A stretch of DNA of 43,311 bases from an uncultured Saprospiraceae bacterium (GCA_937950315.1 CALFDU010000038.1:1-43311), one strand, 5' to 3'; positions 23,216 to 33,061 are shown, numbered from the stretch's first letter. The notes: generated by a model from the letters alone, not told the origin. Numbers and translations: made by a program.

Positions 23216-24643
23216 CTAAAACAAAAGCGGTATCACAAATACCATAAAGAGGCAAATGACAGCGATTGCAATGAGGTTCAACAATGCACCTGCCTTCGCC
23301 ATCTCTGCCACCTTAATATATCCGCTCGCGAATACTATAGCATTGGGTGGGGTAGCCATAGGCAACATGAAAGCACAACTTGATGCCATCGTAATAGGAA
23401 TCAATAAGTGCAATATTTCTGTGTCAAAACCAATGGCAATTCCTGCAATCACTGGAGCAAATATGGCAACCAATGCTACGTTGCTCATCAATTCGGTCAT
23501 GAATAAAAGAATGGCAATCAGTGCCAGCGAAATCCCAAATATCGGTAGTGCATCATTACTAGCCACCTGCTCTCCAATATAGTCAATGACTCCTGCCGCT
23601 GATAATCCACTCGCCAAAGCCAAACCTCCGCCAAAAAGTATCAAGATTCCCCAGGGCAATTTAACAGTATCTTTCCACTCTAAAATAAATTCTCCTTTGT
23701 TAAAGCTAAACGGGATTGCAAACAATGAAAAGGCAGCAAGCAAACTGATTCCTGCGTCACTCAGCGTAATAAATGGCACCCAGTCATTGATGTATTGTCT
23801 AAAAATCCAAGAAAGCATGGTAATAATAAAAATAATCATCACCCTCTTTTCAGTTCCTGCCAACTTGCCAAGCTTTTTCAATTCCGTTTCAATAATTTGC
23901 TTGGAATCGTTTTTAGCTCCCAAGTGATTGGGGTATACGATTTTTACCAATACCATATAAATGACAAAGATCATGATGGCACTAAATGGAACTCCCATCA
24001 ACATCCAATTCAGAAAAGAAATATCTGTTCCATATTGCTGCTCCACAAATCCAACCATCACTGTATTGGGCGGCGTGCCGATGATGGTCGCGATTCCACC
24101 AACATTGGCTGAGAATGCAATTCCTAGCATCAGTGCCAAGGCAAAGTTTTTGTCCTGTTTGGTAAATCCATCTTCGTCGTTGATCAATAGATCGATAACG
24201 GAAAGTGCAATCGGAAGCATTACAACCGTAGTAGCTGTATTGCTTATCCACATGCTCAGAGCAGCTGTTGCTAGCATAAAGCCGAGAATCACTTTGTCAG
24301 GTGTTGTGCCTGTTAGCTTCACAATATTCAATGCGATCCTTCTGTGAAGATTTACTTTTTCTAGTGCGAGTGCCATCACAAATCCACCAAAAAACAAAAA
24401 TACGATGGGGCTGCCATAGTTGGCAGATACCGTTTTCATATCTGCAATTCCTAGCAAGGGGAAAAAGGCAAGTGGAATCAACGCAGTGACAGAGATGGAT
24501 ACGGCTTCAGTTACCCACCAACACACCATCCACGCAGCGATAGCTATGACTTTGTCCGCCTCCTCATTCAACAATTCAAATGGAAGATTGTAAATGAGTA
24601 AAAACAAGACTGGTCCTAATACTAAACCGATTTTCTTTACCAA
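23216..24643 (-). CDS. DASS (SLC13) family sodium/dicarboxylate or sulfate transporter
   Basis: A 475-residue inner-membrane transporter with about 11-12 hydrophobic segments. Two family signatures are present: ALSMWISNTATTVVMLPIAL (an S-N-T clamshell loop) and SSCAFMLPMATPPNAIVFASG (the second N-A/T-P-x-N loop). These bind the carboxylate and sodium in VcINDY-type proteins. Similar proteins take up C4-dicarboxylates, citrate or sulfate; which of these is not decided here. The start is TTG 24643; there is no ATG upstream in frame, and the next one would remove the first membrane segments. It is the likely first gene of the unit that runs through ywbE. Confidence 0.92.
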   Translation of the reverse strand: MVKKIGLVLGPVLFLLIYNLPFELLNEEADKVIAIAAWMVCWWVTEAVSISVTALIPLAFFPLLGIADMKTVSANYGSPIVFLFFGGFVMALALEKVNLHRRIALNIVKLTGTTPDKVILGFMLATAALSMWISNTATTVVMLPIALSVIDLLINDEDGFTKQDKNFALALMLGIAFSANVGGIATIIGTPPNTVMVGFVEQQYGTDISFLNWMLMGVPFSAIMIFVIYMVLVKIVYPNHLGAKNDSKQIIETELKKLGKLAGTEKRVMIIFIITMLSWIFRQYINDWVPFITLSDAGISLLAAFSLFAIPFSFNKGEFILEWKDTVKLPWGILILFGGGLALASGLSAAGVIDYIGEQVASNDALPIFGISLALIAILLFMTELMSNVALVAIFAPVIAGIAIGFDTEILHLLIPITMASSCAFMLPMATPPNAIVFASGYIKVAEMAKAGALLNLIAIAVICLFMVFVIPLLF

Positions 24644-24685
24644 GGATAAAAGTTTAATACAAGATAATCGATATTGTGCAAATAA

Positions 24686-24721
24686 AAAATGAGCGATGAC
24701 TTTTCAGTCACCGCTCATTTT
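24686..24721 (-). terminator. Terminator of the Ni-SOD gene
   Basis: On the minus strand, the stem AAATGAGCGGTGAC / GTCATCGCTCATTT (one mismatch) is followed by a T-rich run. It starts 20 bases after the stop codon at 24742 and before the transporter gene. Confidence 0.8.
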
Positions 24722-24741
24722 AATTCTACATAGCTTTTCAA

Positions 24742-25290
24742 TTACTTATGCATACCAAAATAAGCATGTTCAAAGTCATGAATTGATTTTCTTAAATTCT
24801 CAACATACGTTAAGTCCGTTGTTTGTTTTGCTTTCATCGCCATCACCAAAATAGTGTGCAAGTTTTTCAATTTGTTCCCGTATACCGCAGCTTCTTTTCC
24901 ACCTGCTTCTGGAGACAATGTCTTGATTCTTTGATGTAAAAAGTACTGACTGATGATGTCTTGGATTTCTTCAGCATGATGCTCCTTATTCATCACCCAT
25001 CTTACCATTTGGTTGTAGTTCATATCAGCTCTTCCGCTTTCCATTTCATTGATCATATTCATCCCTTTTTCAATCGTTGCTACATGTTCGTACAACAAAG
25101 AGATTCTCAATGAATCGCCATAAATTCCACATGGAACTTCGCAATGGTCATCAACTTCTTCATCAAGGCTGGCAATCATTTTTTGAAGTTGTGTAATCTT
25201 ATTTTCTGAAGGTTGGTCTTGGCTATATTGAGCATGAGCAGTAAAACCCATGATCATAAATGCCAATGCTACTATTATTGTCTTTTTCAT
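24742..25290 (-). CDS. sodN: Nickel superoxide dismutase homologue, Sec-exported
   Basis: A 182-residue protein. The nickel hook H-C-x-x-P-C-G-x-Y lies at H49-C50...P53-C54-G55-x-Y57. Mature Ni-SOD must start at this His, so cleavage after Asp48 is expected, leaving about 134 residues. A Sec signal peptide (1-20, ending AHA-Q) and a propeptide of ~28 residues precede it, which differs from the short leader of Streptomyces Ni-SOD. The four-helix body keeps family motifs (NKEHHAEEIQDIISQYFLHQRIK). The third residue of the hook is Glu, where most have Asp. No sodX protease gene is nearby. It would remove superoxide outside the cytoplasm. Confidence 0.85.
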   Translation of the reverse strand: MKKTIIVALAFMIMGFTAHAQYSQDQPSENKITQLQKMIASLDEEVDDHCEVPCGIYGDSLRISLLYEHVATIEKGMNMINEMESGRADMNYNQMVRWVMNKEHHAEEIQDIISQYFLHQRIKTLSPEAGGKEAAVYGNKLKNLHTILVMAMKAKQTTDLTYVENLRKSIHDFEHAYFGMHK

Positions 25291-25471
25291 ATCAATTTTT
25301 ATTTGTGGTAAAACTAAGTATTTGTTGGAAATTGCTGTTATTAAATCCTCTAATTTTCACGGATATATTATCACAAAATCAGCATTGCAAGCCTCATTTT
25401 TCATAATTTATCTCCATTTTGAATTTTTTTGGCTTTCTTGCTGTTATAGCCTTTGAATAAAATTGATTGTA

Positions 25472-26212
25472 ATGCTCGACGGAATTATTCTAGGAATCAA
25501 AAGTTTTTTTAAATCATTTGGTGCCATATCCAATTATGGACTTTGGCGATACGTTTTTGCTAGTGGTCTTTTAAGCGGTCTTGTTGGCTTTGGGATTTTT
25601 AAATTGATTTGGAATCAATCGGATCGATTGGGTGATTGGGTGTCTTCATTTTATACGTGGGAACGTGGTAGCGAATTTATCGCCACGGCCTCTGATTGGG
25701 CCATTTGGGTTATTCTATTGGTGGTCTCCATCATTGCTTTCAAATACATTATGTTGATCATCAGCGCACCGATTATGAGTATGGTATCTGAGAAAATTGA
25801 GATACATGGTAGTGGACAGAAACCATCAGCTTTTTCCATCGGTCATACCATCAGCAGTTTGGTCCGTGGCGTCAGAATCGCTTTAAGAAATATCACTCGC
25901 GAACTTCTCCTCACTGGAGTACTTTTATTGCTCGGATTGATTCCAGTAGTTGGTCTCGTGTCTGCCGCCTTAATCTTTTTTGTGCAAGCTTATTATGCTG
26001 GTTTTGGCAATTGTGATTATTATATGGAGCGCCATTTTAATGTGCGAGAAAGTGTCAAGTTTATGAGGCGTAATCGAGGTTTTGCTTTCGCAAATGGAGC
26101 CATATTTTTAGGGCTACTAGCCATCCCTGTTATAGGATTTATATTTGCACCGATACTTTCTGCTATTTCAGCAAGTCTTGCGGTCGATCCAAAGATCAAT
26201 CCTAGAGTATGA
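25472..26212 (+). CDS. EI24/CysZ-like integral membrane protein
   Basis: A 246-residue protein from ATG 25472; the frame also allows TTG 25463, three codons earlier. About five to six membrane segments are visible (for example SGLLSGLVGFGIFKLIW, AIWVILLVVSIIAFKYIMLII, LLLTGVLLLLGLIPVVGLVSA, IFLGLLAIPVIGFIFAP). The pattern, including APIMSMVSEKIE and YYAGFGNCDYYMER, matches the EI24 family, which includes the sulfate-transport protein CysZ. Bacteroidota members are mostly uncharacterised. Its last 11 bases overlap the end of the convergent adhesin gene. Confidence 0.85.
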   Translation: MLDGIILGIKSFFKSFGAISNYGLWRYVFASGLLSGLVGFGIFKLIWNQSDRLGDWVSSFYTWERGSEFIATASDWAIWVILLVVSIIAFKYIMLIISAPIMSMVSEKIEIHGSGQKPSAFSIGHTISSLVRGVRIALRNITRELLLTGVLLLLGLIPVVGLVSAALIFFVQAYYAGFGNCDYYMERHFNVRESVKFMRRNRGFAFANGAIFLGLLAIPVIGFIFAPILSAISASLAVDPKINPRV

Positions 26213-29200
26213 TCAACTTCTTAATGAAGCTTGTTTTCTTATCCTGGATTAAAACGAAATAAATTCCTTTTTGAAACTGCGTTGTGTTCAGGCTAATAAG
26301 ATTTTCTTCTTTCTGTATTTCTATATTCATTTCCTGACCATGGATGTTTATAAGTCTTAACTCTTGGTTGGTAATACCATCTCCAGAAATAAAAACTGCA
26401 CCTTCTGCTGGATTGGGGAATAGACTAAATCGATTGTCGAAATTGGTTTCAGAAATGGCATCAAGCATATCGATGGTGATGGTGTCGATGACTGTGCAAC
26501 CGAATGAATCTGTTATCACAAATGGGTATTCACCAATTGCTAATTGATCGATGATAAAATTATTGGTTGGTGTAATAAGTTCTCCATCAAAAGTCAAACT
26601 GTAAGGAGCTGCTCCATTGCTCGGAATAAACTCAACACTTCCCAACTCAGATGTTGTCGCGTTGGTCACGATCGGGTTGGCGAAGATCGGGGCTACTTCT
26701 ATAATGCCGATGTCATTGGTATTGATTTCACAGCCATTGCTATCCGTTATCGTCGCATTGTAATTACCAGGATTCAAATTGTTGATCTCAGCTCCAGTCA
26801 TCCCATTGTTCCAGTTGACAGTATAAGGTGAGGTTCCTCCATTGATGGTCAAACTGATCGAACCACCTCCTTGACCAAGGCATGAAAGATTGACTGGGTT
26901 TGCAATGAATGTCAATAGATCAGGTTGTGTCAATTCAATCACATCAGCCACACCAATACATCCCAAACCATCAGTCACAGTCAAATCGTAAAAGTCTGCC
27001 CCTAGATCAGAAATCGTATTGGTAAAGAAGTTGCCGATCTCTTGTGTGCCACTAGACCAATTGAAGTCCAGTGGCAGCATCCCTTGGCTTGTGCTTGCCG
27101 TGATCTGACCATCGTTGTCTTCAAAGCATTCTATTTCTTGAACTAGGGATATGTTGATCTGAAGATCGATATTCTCTTCTAGAATTTCAATATTACTCAA
27201 GCTCTTCTTGCATCCAAAATCATCAATCACAGTTACACTATAAATACCTGATTCTAGATTGGCGATGGTGTTGGTATTGGTGATTCCATTGCTCCAGTTG
27301 TAATTAAAAGCTCCACTGCCTCCGGTTGCAGTTACCACAATCAATCCATCTTCCCCGGTACGACAAGTTTCATTTTGTAACTGGTCGATATTCAATTGAA
27401 TTTCATCTGGACTTCCTATTGTGATGTTGTTTAATACTGCAGAGCATCCATTGCTATCATTTACCGTAAGGTCATAATCTCCATTTTCCAATGATTTAAT
27501 GTCGTCAGTATTATTGCCATTCGACCAAAAATAAGAATAAGGCGGCGTACCTCCGATCGGTGTGGTGAGAATGATACCATCATTTTCTGAAGCACAAAGG
27601 TTGGATTCAATGGCATCTACTTTTATATCTAAAAGCTCAGGCGAATTGATGTAAATGGAATCTACTGTCAAGGCACAATCTTGCGCGTCTGTCACTGTGT
27701 AACTGTAGTATCCTTCCGGCAAATTTTCAATCGGGTTACCAATAAGACCATTGCTCCAGTTATAAGTATAGGGAGCTAGTCCTCCGGTGGTTGAAATAAA
27801 CAGCTCTCCATCAGTTTGTCCAACACAGGATGTAGATTTATTTACGATGGTTTGTGATAACAGAACAATATCATGGTCTACAACAATCGGATCCGAAATC
27901 ACCAAGCAGTTGCTTGCGTCTGTAATCGTAACAATATATTCTCCTGCATCCAAGCCATCAGGATCTTCGTCCAAACTAGCATTGCTCCAACCAAATTGAT
28001 ATGGTGGTGTTCCTCCATCAATCGAGATGTCAATGCTTCCGTCACCTCCATTGAAACAACTTGCATTGGTCACTTCTTCAACCGTAAAAATCAATTCTTT
28101 TTCTGCTTCCACAATGATAAAGTTGCTGATCAATACACAACCACCTTGATCTGTAATCGTACATTGATAGACGCCAGGGTCAAGATTGATATTTGGGTTT
28201 GCCAATGATTCATCACTCCATAAATATTCGTAAGGAGGAATCCCTCCTTCTATCATGATTTCAATGTCTGCATCTTTGTTGCCATTGCAAGAAGCCGTTA
28301 TGACTTCTGCTCCTAGGTAATTGAGCGTGTTGCTGTTTTGTTCATCAATCTGTTGGTCACAATTGTCATCAATCAGATTGCAAGGACTTTCATTGATGGA
28401 TGGATTTATCAGTGGGTTTGAATCGTCGCAGTCATCTCTGTTGTCGACAAAACCTGGCGGCGGAATCATTGCACAATATTGGATGGGTTTGTCACTATCT
28501 CCATATCCATCACCATCCACATCTTGGTAATAAATATCAAGTGGCATGGCAATCAAACTAGAATATAGCTTTACCTCATCAATTGCGATGTCTCCAAAAT
28601 TTCCTTCCGCTGTCTCAGCAATGATCCTAAATATTCCTACTTGACCGTCGTACGCAGACAGATCAATGACTTGCTGCTGCCACAGTCTTCCTTGTTGGCC
28701 AGTAATCATCCATAAGTTGGTCCACGTATCACCATTGTCTAGGCTGATGTCAATGCCTAGGCTTCCTACGTCAATTCCAAACATGTAGTAGAAAAACGAA
28801 AGGTCGCAAGCATTGTCATTGGCGTTGATGTTTATGCAAGCCGATTCAATCACTGCAGTAAGATTGTCACCACAAGTGGAGGAGGCTGCATCAACATAGA
28901 TGTAATTTCCATTGCCTTTGATGTCATTGTCTGGCCCAGTAAATGAGGTGGGTGTGCTGTTTGCATTCACCAACCATTCAAGATCATCGTTATCAACGTT
29001 ATTCCAAAAGTTGTTTTCAAGATCGCATTCATCACTGCAAGACTCATCGCACAATGCTAGATTATCAAAGTTTAAATCTAGACTTGGATTGGCACATTCC
29101 GTATGTAAGGTTATTTTACATTCATTGTCAAATGAAACCAATTGACAGATGGTGTTGACAAAAAATTCATAATCCACGTCTTCTTGTAAGTCTGTAATCC

Positions 29201-30182
29201 TGATGAACTGGTCATTGCAATCGACATAGGTTATCGTAGCCATCGCTGGATCAAATGGGCTTGGCCCGAATATGATTTCAAGTTCCTCGCAAGAAGGACT
29301 ATTCCATTCAATCTCTACAAAAGTTCCTGCAATTTTAGACACAACAATTTCTCCTGGAGGGTAACAACTTCCTTGGCTGAATATCAGCTCAAACTGTTTT
29401 AGGATTCCAATATCGCCTTCTGCTCGATCGCATATTTCAAGTATCCAGTTTCCTGCGCCCTCTGATCCGTCATAAAACATTTCAAGAGGCTGTTCTGGTT
29501 GAAAATTTCCCATGATTGGAAAAGCGGCATCCCGTATGAAGTCGCAAGCCCTGTCTGAAAAGCTTAGGCTTTGTTCGCACGGTAAAGTAGGGTCTCCTAA
29601 GTTTTGACTATTGATTCCTAGATGTGAAATCAGGTCCACACGCTGACCAGCAGGAGAAACCAATTGCAGTTTTAAATCCGGAGGCCAGTTGTGCTCAATA
29701 GATACATTGACACTTTCCAAAAACAGTGTTTGCCCAAGTGCTCCGTCTAGCTCATTTTCAAAATAAAATTGATCCACATCGGGACATTGGTCATCCGATA
29801 AGAAAAAGTTTAGATCACAATTGTTGGCCAGATTCAGATTGGTATTGAAATCGAAGGGTCCGTTCCATTCGCTCAATCCTGATGGGCATAGGGCACGTAT
29901 ATACATTTCGTAACTCGTAGCAGGATTCAAGCCAGTAATTTCTGTGCTTGTGCCAGTGATGTCTGTAATGGTGGCATTGCCCGTCTGGGGTTCTCCCTGG
30001 ACGACGATCTCCATCTCAAAACTCAAGGTATTGCTATTGAAGTCTATCCACTCAGCCTCGATGCTATTCGTGCTGGGGTTGCTTAGATTGGTGACAAGAG
30101 GAATCTCACAAGTCTGAAAAGCCCAACCGTTGTATGAGCACATACAAAAGTAGAGTAGAACAAGACTCCTGAGTATATTCAT
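26202..30182 (-). CDS. 1326-residue SprB-repeat surface protein with T9SS sorting domain
   Basis: A very large exported adhesin-like protein. In order: a signal peptide (1-22), a fibronectin III-like domain (~25-110), a proprotein-convertase P-like domain (~115-270, NVSIEHNWPPDLKLQLVSP), a second FnIII (~275-365), a MAM-like jelly roll (~370-545), a MopE-type Cys/Asp segment (~560-625, DVDGDGYGD, DDCDDSNPLINP), about eight SprB repeats (~630-1245) and a T9SS C-terminal domain (~1250-1326, FSLFPNPAEGAVFIS). SprB is the mobile gliding adhesin of Flavobacterium; here the repeats are fewer than in SprB itself. The gene starts 12 bases after leuS and probably belongs to the same transcript. Confidence 0.92.
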   Translation of the reverse strand: MNILRSLVLLYFCMCSYNGWAFQTCEIPLVTNLSNPSTNSIEAEWIDFNSNTLSFEMEIVVQGEPQTGNATITDITGTSTEITGLNPATSYEMYIRALCPSGLSEWNGPFDFNTNLNLANNCDLNFFLSDDQCPDVDQFYFENELDGALGQTLFLESVNVSIEHNWPPDLKLQLVSPAGQRVDLISHLGINSQNLGDPTLPCEQSLSFSDRACDFIRDAAFPIMGNFQPEQPLEMFYDGSEGAGNWILEICDRAEGDIGILKQFELIFSQGSCYPPGEIVVSKIAGTFVEIEWNSPSCEELEIIFGPSPFDPAMATITYVDCNDQFIRITDLQEDVDYEFFVNTICQLVSFDNECKITLHTECANPSLDLNFDNLALCDESCSDECDLENNFWNNVDNDDLEWLVNANSTPTSFTGPDNDIKGNGNYIYVDAASSTCGDNLTAVIESACININANDNACDLSFFYYMFGIDVGSLGIDISLDNGDTWTNLWMITGQQGRLWQQQVIDLSAYDGQVGIFRIIAETAEGNFGDIAIDEVKLYSSLIAMPLDIYYQDVDGDGYGDSDKPIQYCAMIPPPGFVDNRDDCDDSNPLINPSINESPCNLIDDNCDQQIDEQNSNTLNYLGAEVITASCNGNKDADIEIMIEGGIPPYEYLWSDESLANPNINLDPGVYQCTITDQGGCVLISNFIIVEAEKELIFTVEEVTNASCFNGGDGSIDISIDGGTPPYQFGWSNASLDEDPDGLDAGEYIVTITDASNCLVISDPIVVDHDIVLLSQTIVNKSTSCVGQTDGELFISTTGGLAPYTYNWSNGLIGNPIENLPEGYYSYTVTDAQDCALTVDSIYINSPELLDIKVDAIESNLCASENDGIILTTPIGGTPPYSYFWSNGNNTDDIKSLENGDYDLTVNDSNGCSAVLNNITIGSPDEIQLNIDQLQNETCRTGEDGLIVVTATGGSGAFNYNWSNGITNTNTIANLESGIYSVTVIDDFGCKKSLSNIEILEENIDLQINISLVQEIECFEDNDGQITASTSQGMLPLDFNWSSGTQEIGNFFTNTISDLGADFYDLTVTDGLGCIGVADVIELTQPDLLTFIANPVNLSCLGQGGGSISLTINGGTSPYTVNWNNGMTGAEINNLNPGNYNATITDSNGCEINTNDIGIIEVAPIFANPIVTNATTSELGSVEFIPSNGAAPYSLTFDGELITPTNNFIIDQLAIGEYPFVITDSFGCTVIDTITIDMLDAISETNFDNRFSLFPNPAEGAVFISGDGITNQELRLINIHGQEMNIEIQKEENLISLNTTQFQKGIYFVLIQDKKTSFIKKLIIL
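26440..28300 (-). repeat. Tandem SprB-type repeats within the adhesin gene
   Basis: Seven clear copies and one degenerate copy of a unit of about 75 codons, each with a Cys, then D/G-x-I and GG-x-P-Y-x-x-x-W-S-N-G, and ending in G-x-Y-x-x-T-V-T-D-x-x-G-C. The copies differ at the DNA level, so this is an old expansion rather than a recent one. Confidence 0.85.
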
Positions 30183-30193
30183 AAAGATTCTCT

Positions 30194-33061
30194 TTATTTA
30201 ACAACGAAATTTACCATTTTTCGTGGTACAACGATCGTTTTAATTAGCTGTTTGTCTTCTAACCACTTAACGATATCTTCTTGTGCAAGCGCTGTTTGCT
30301 CTATTTCTTCCTTGGATGCATCCGCCGCTACTTGAATCAAAGCTCTTTTCTTGCCATTGATACATACTGGGTAACTAAAGCTATCCTCTACCAAGTGCGT
30401 CTTATCAGCTGTAGGAAATTCTTCCAAGTGAATCGATGTTGTATGTCCAAATCTGCTCCACAATTCATCGGTGAGGAAAGGCGCAAATGGTGCCATCAAC
30501 CTCAATAGCGGTTCTAAAATTTCTTTATTATGAACCTTGTTCTTTTTAAAATCGTTGATAAGAATCATAAAACCACTAACAGCTGTATTCATCGAGAAAC
30601 TTAAGATGTCTCTTTCTATCTTCTCGATGGTTTTGTTGTATGCTTTCAGTGCATCTTTGCTCGCTGGTTCATCAGATACAAGCCAGTCTCCTTCGTCATT
30701 TACGTATAGTGATGTAAATTTCTTCAAGAACTTGGATACTCCTTCGATTCCATTGGTATCCCAAGGCTTGGATTGTTCAATAGGACCTAAGAACATTTCA
30801 TACATTCTAAAACAATCCGTTCCGTATTGCTCTGTGATCGCATCAGGATTGATTACATTGAACTTAGATTTTGACATCTTTCCAATCTCAGAATGGGTAT
30901 ATATATGCGGTTCTGTCGCATCACCTTTTGGGGTAAACTTACCTTTGTGATAAATGCCATTTCCACATTCAAAAATGGCATTTTCGTAGTCTGGTCTCCA
31001 TTCAATGAATTTTAAAATACTCTCATTGTTTAAGTGAGATTTTTCCGAACCATATTCTTGAACAAAGTCAACATAGATCGGAATGCGCACGATGTCGTCC
31101 ATCGTAAGGTTTAATTTTTCTGTCATGTGTGAGCAGATAAATTTTGATTCTCCATCTACTTTTTCTTTCAGCATGTACACAAACTCAATCACGCCTTGGA
31201 TCATTCCTTGGTTGATCAATTTTTTGAATGGTTCATTGGTAGGAACGATTCCTTTATCGTACAAAAACTTGTGCCAGAAACGAGCATACATTAAGTGCGC
31301 CACGGCATGCTCTGATCCTCCTACATATAGATCTACATCTTGCCAGTAATTCACTTTGTCTTGACTGACCAGTTCGTTTTCATTGTTGGGATCCATATAT
31401 CTCAGGTAGTACCAAGATGATCCGGCAACACCAGGCATTACATCCGTCTCTCTTGTGTATCCATCCTTGTCATTAACCCAAGTATCTATTCTTTCCAAAG
31501 GAGATTTTCCTCCTGATGGTTTGAAGTCTTCTGTGTGAGGTAGTGTAAGTGGTAATTCATTCAATGACACTGATTCAGCGATTCCATCCGCATTGTATTT
31601 GATTGGGAATGGTTCACCCCAATATCTTTGTCTGCTGAAATTGGCATCTCTCATTTTGTAATTAATCTGAGCTTGTCCAATATTCATTTCAGCAACTTTT
31701 GCGGAAGCGGCGGTAATGGCATCTTTCACTTCCATGCCGTTCAGAAAACCTGAGTTCATGACCTTTCCTACCTTGTCTGCTTTCGTAGCACCAGGGTAGT
31801 CGCTTTTATCAATGACTTCTACAATCGGCAAGCCAAATTTATTTGCGAAAGCATTGTCTCTATCGTCATCAGATGGCACTGCCATGATCGCACCCGTACC
31901 ATAATCCTTCAATACATACTCACCAATCCAAATCGGGATTTGTTCATTGGTAAATGGATTGATCGCATAAGAACCAATGAACTTTCCAGTCGATTCTTTT
32001 TCCGACATACGTTCGATCTCAGACTTAGATTTCACGTAGTTAATGTATGATTCTACCTCTTCTTTTTGATCGTCTGTTGTCAATTCAGATACCAATTCAT
32101 GAAGTGGTGCAAGTACCATGTAAGTCGCACCAAAAATGGTGTCAGGTCTTGTCGTAAATATTTCAATTTCTTTATCAGAATCAACCACTTTGAAATGGAT
32201 GCTTGCTCCTTCCGATCTTCCGATCCAATTTCTTTGGATCGTCTTCAAGGCATCACTCCAGGCAATCTCATCTAAGTCGTTCAGCATTCTTTCTGCGTAA
32301 GCAGTAATCCGGAGGTACCACTGCGTCATCGCTTTTTGTGTAACAGGGTAGCCACCTCTTTCTGAAAGACCATCCTTTACTTGGTCATTGGCAAGTACAG
32401 TTCCTAGTTGCTCGCACCAATTAACATAACCTACTTTTCTGAAGGCCAATCTGTAGTTCATCAATACTTCAGATTTGTCCGATGCACTCATGGCATTCCA
32501 CTCTTCAGCCGTAAAAGATTCCTCTTGAGTTGTTGCTGCAGTTACATTTGCATTTCCCCCTGCTTCAAAAATGGCAACCAAGCCAGTGATCTCTTTTGCA
32601 ACCTGTTCTTTGGTGTCAAAGTAATGATCAAATAGTTGTGTAAAAATCCATTGTGTCCATTTATAGTAAGAAGGATCACTGGTATTCACCTGTCTAGACC
32701 AATCAAAAGAAAATCCTAGATTATCAAATTGTTCTCTGTATCTCTTGATATTGGCTGCTGTTGAGTCAGCTGGGTGCACACCCGTCTGAATCGCATATTC
32801 TTCTGCTGGCAATCCAAAGGCATCAAATCCCATCGGATGTAAAACATTGAATCCTCGCATTCTTTTATACCGAGAAAAAATATCACTTGCGATATATCCT
32901 AGTGGATGACCTACGTGCAATCCTGATCCAGATGGATACGGAAACATATCAAGCACATAGTATTTTGGTTTGTCAGAATTGTCTTCAATTTTGTAGGTGT
33001 TGTTGGCAACCCAGAAGTCTTTCCACTTCTTATCAATCTCATTATAGTTTATTCCACTCAT
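30194..33061 (-). CDS. leuS: Leucine--tRNA ligase
   Basis: A 955-residue class I aminoacyl-tRNA synthetase. The ATP-binding HIGH motif appears as HVGH (49-52) after FPYPSGSGL, and KMSKS lies at 728-732 (KMSKSKFNVINPD). Between them are the editing domain (TTRPDTIFGATYMVLAP, SDDDRDNAFA) and the RQRYWGEPFP region. The length is normal for Bacteroidota. The ATG overlaps the stop of the upstream lipoprotein gene as ATGA, so translation is probably coupled. The only other gene after it in the same direction is the giant adhesin gene. Confidence 0.98.
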   Translation of the reverse strand: MSGINYNEIDKKWKDFWVANNTYKIEDNSDKPKYYVLDMFPYPSGSGLHVGHPLGYIASDIFSRYKRMRGFNVLHPMGFDAFGLPAEEYAIQTGVHPADSTAANIKRYREQFDNLGFSFDWSRQVNTSDPSYYKWTQWIFTQLFDHYFDTKEQVAKEITGLVAIFEAGGNANVTAATTQEESFTAEEWNAMSASDKSEVLMNYRLAFRKVGYVNWCEQLGTVLANDQVKDGLSERGGYPVTQKAMTQWYLRITAYAERMLNDLDEIAWSDALKTIQRNWIGRSEGASIHFKVVDSDKEIEIFTTRPDTIFGATYMVLAPLHELVSELTTDDQKEEVESYINYVKSKSEIERMSEKESTGKFIGSYAINPFTNEQIPIWIGEYVLKDYGTGAIMAVPSDDDRDNAFANKFGLPIVEVIDKSDYPGATKADKVGKVMNSGFLNGMEVKDAITAASAKVAEMNIGQAQINYKMRDANFSRQRYWGEPFPIKYNADGIAESVSLNELPLTLPHTEDFKPSGGKSPLERIDTWVNDKDGYTRETDVMPGVAGSSWYYLRYMDPNNENELVSQDKVNYWQDVDLYVGGSEHAVAHLMYARFWHKFLYDKGIVPTNEPFKKLINQGMIQGVIEFVYMLKEKVDGESKFICSHMTEKLNLTMDDIVRIPIYVDFVQEYGSEKSHLNNESILKFIEWRPDYENAIFECGNGIYHKGKFTPKGDATEPHIYTHSEIGKMSKSKFNVINPDAITEQYGTDCFRMYEMFLGPIEQSKPWDTNGIEGVSKFLKKFTSLYVNDEGDWLVSDEPASKDALKAYNKTIEKIERDILSFSMNTAVSGFMILINDFKKNKVHNKEILEPLLRLMAPFAPFLTDELWSRFGHTTSIHLEEFPTADKTHLVEDSFSYPVCINGKKRALIQVAADASKEEIEQTALAQEDIVKWLEDKQLIKTIVVPRKMVNFVVK

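Noticed and set aside
23256-24347. Long plus-strand open frames opposite the DASS transporter gene
   Set aside because: They are shadows of a clear minus-strand transporter with intact family signatures.
26440-28300. Repeated units considered as a CRISPR array or DNA satellite
   Set aside because: The repeats are in frame, about 75 codons long and diverged at the DNA level; they encode SprB protein repeats.
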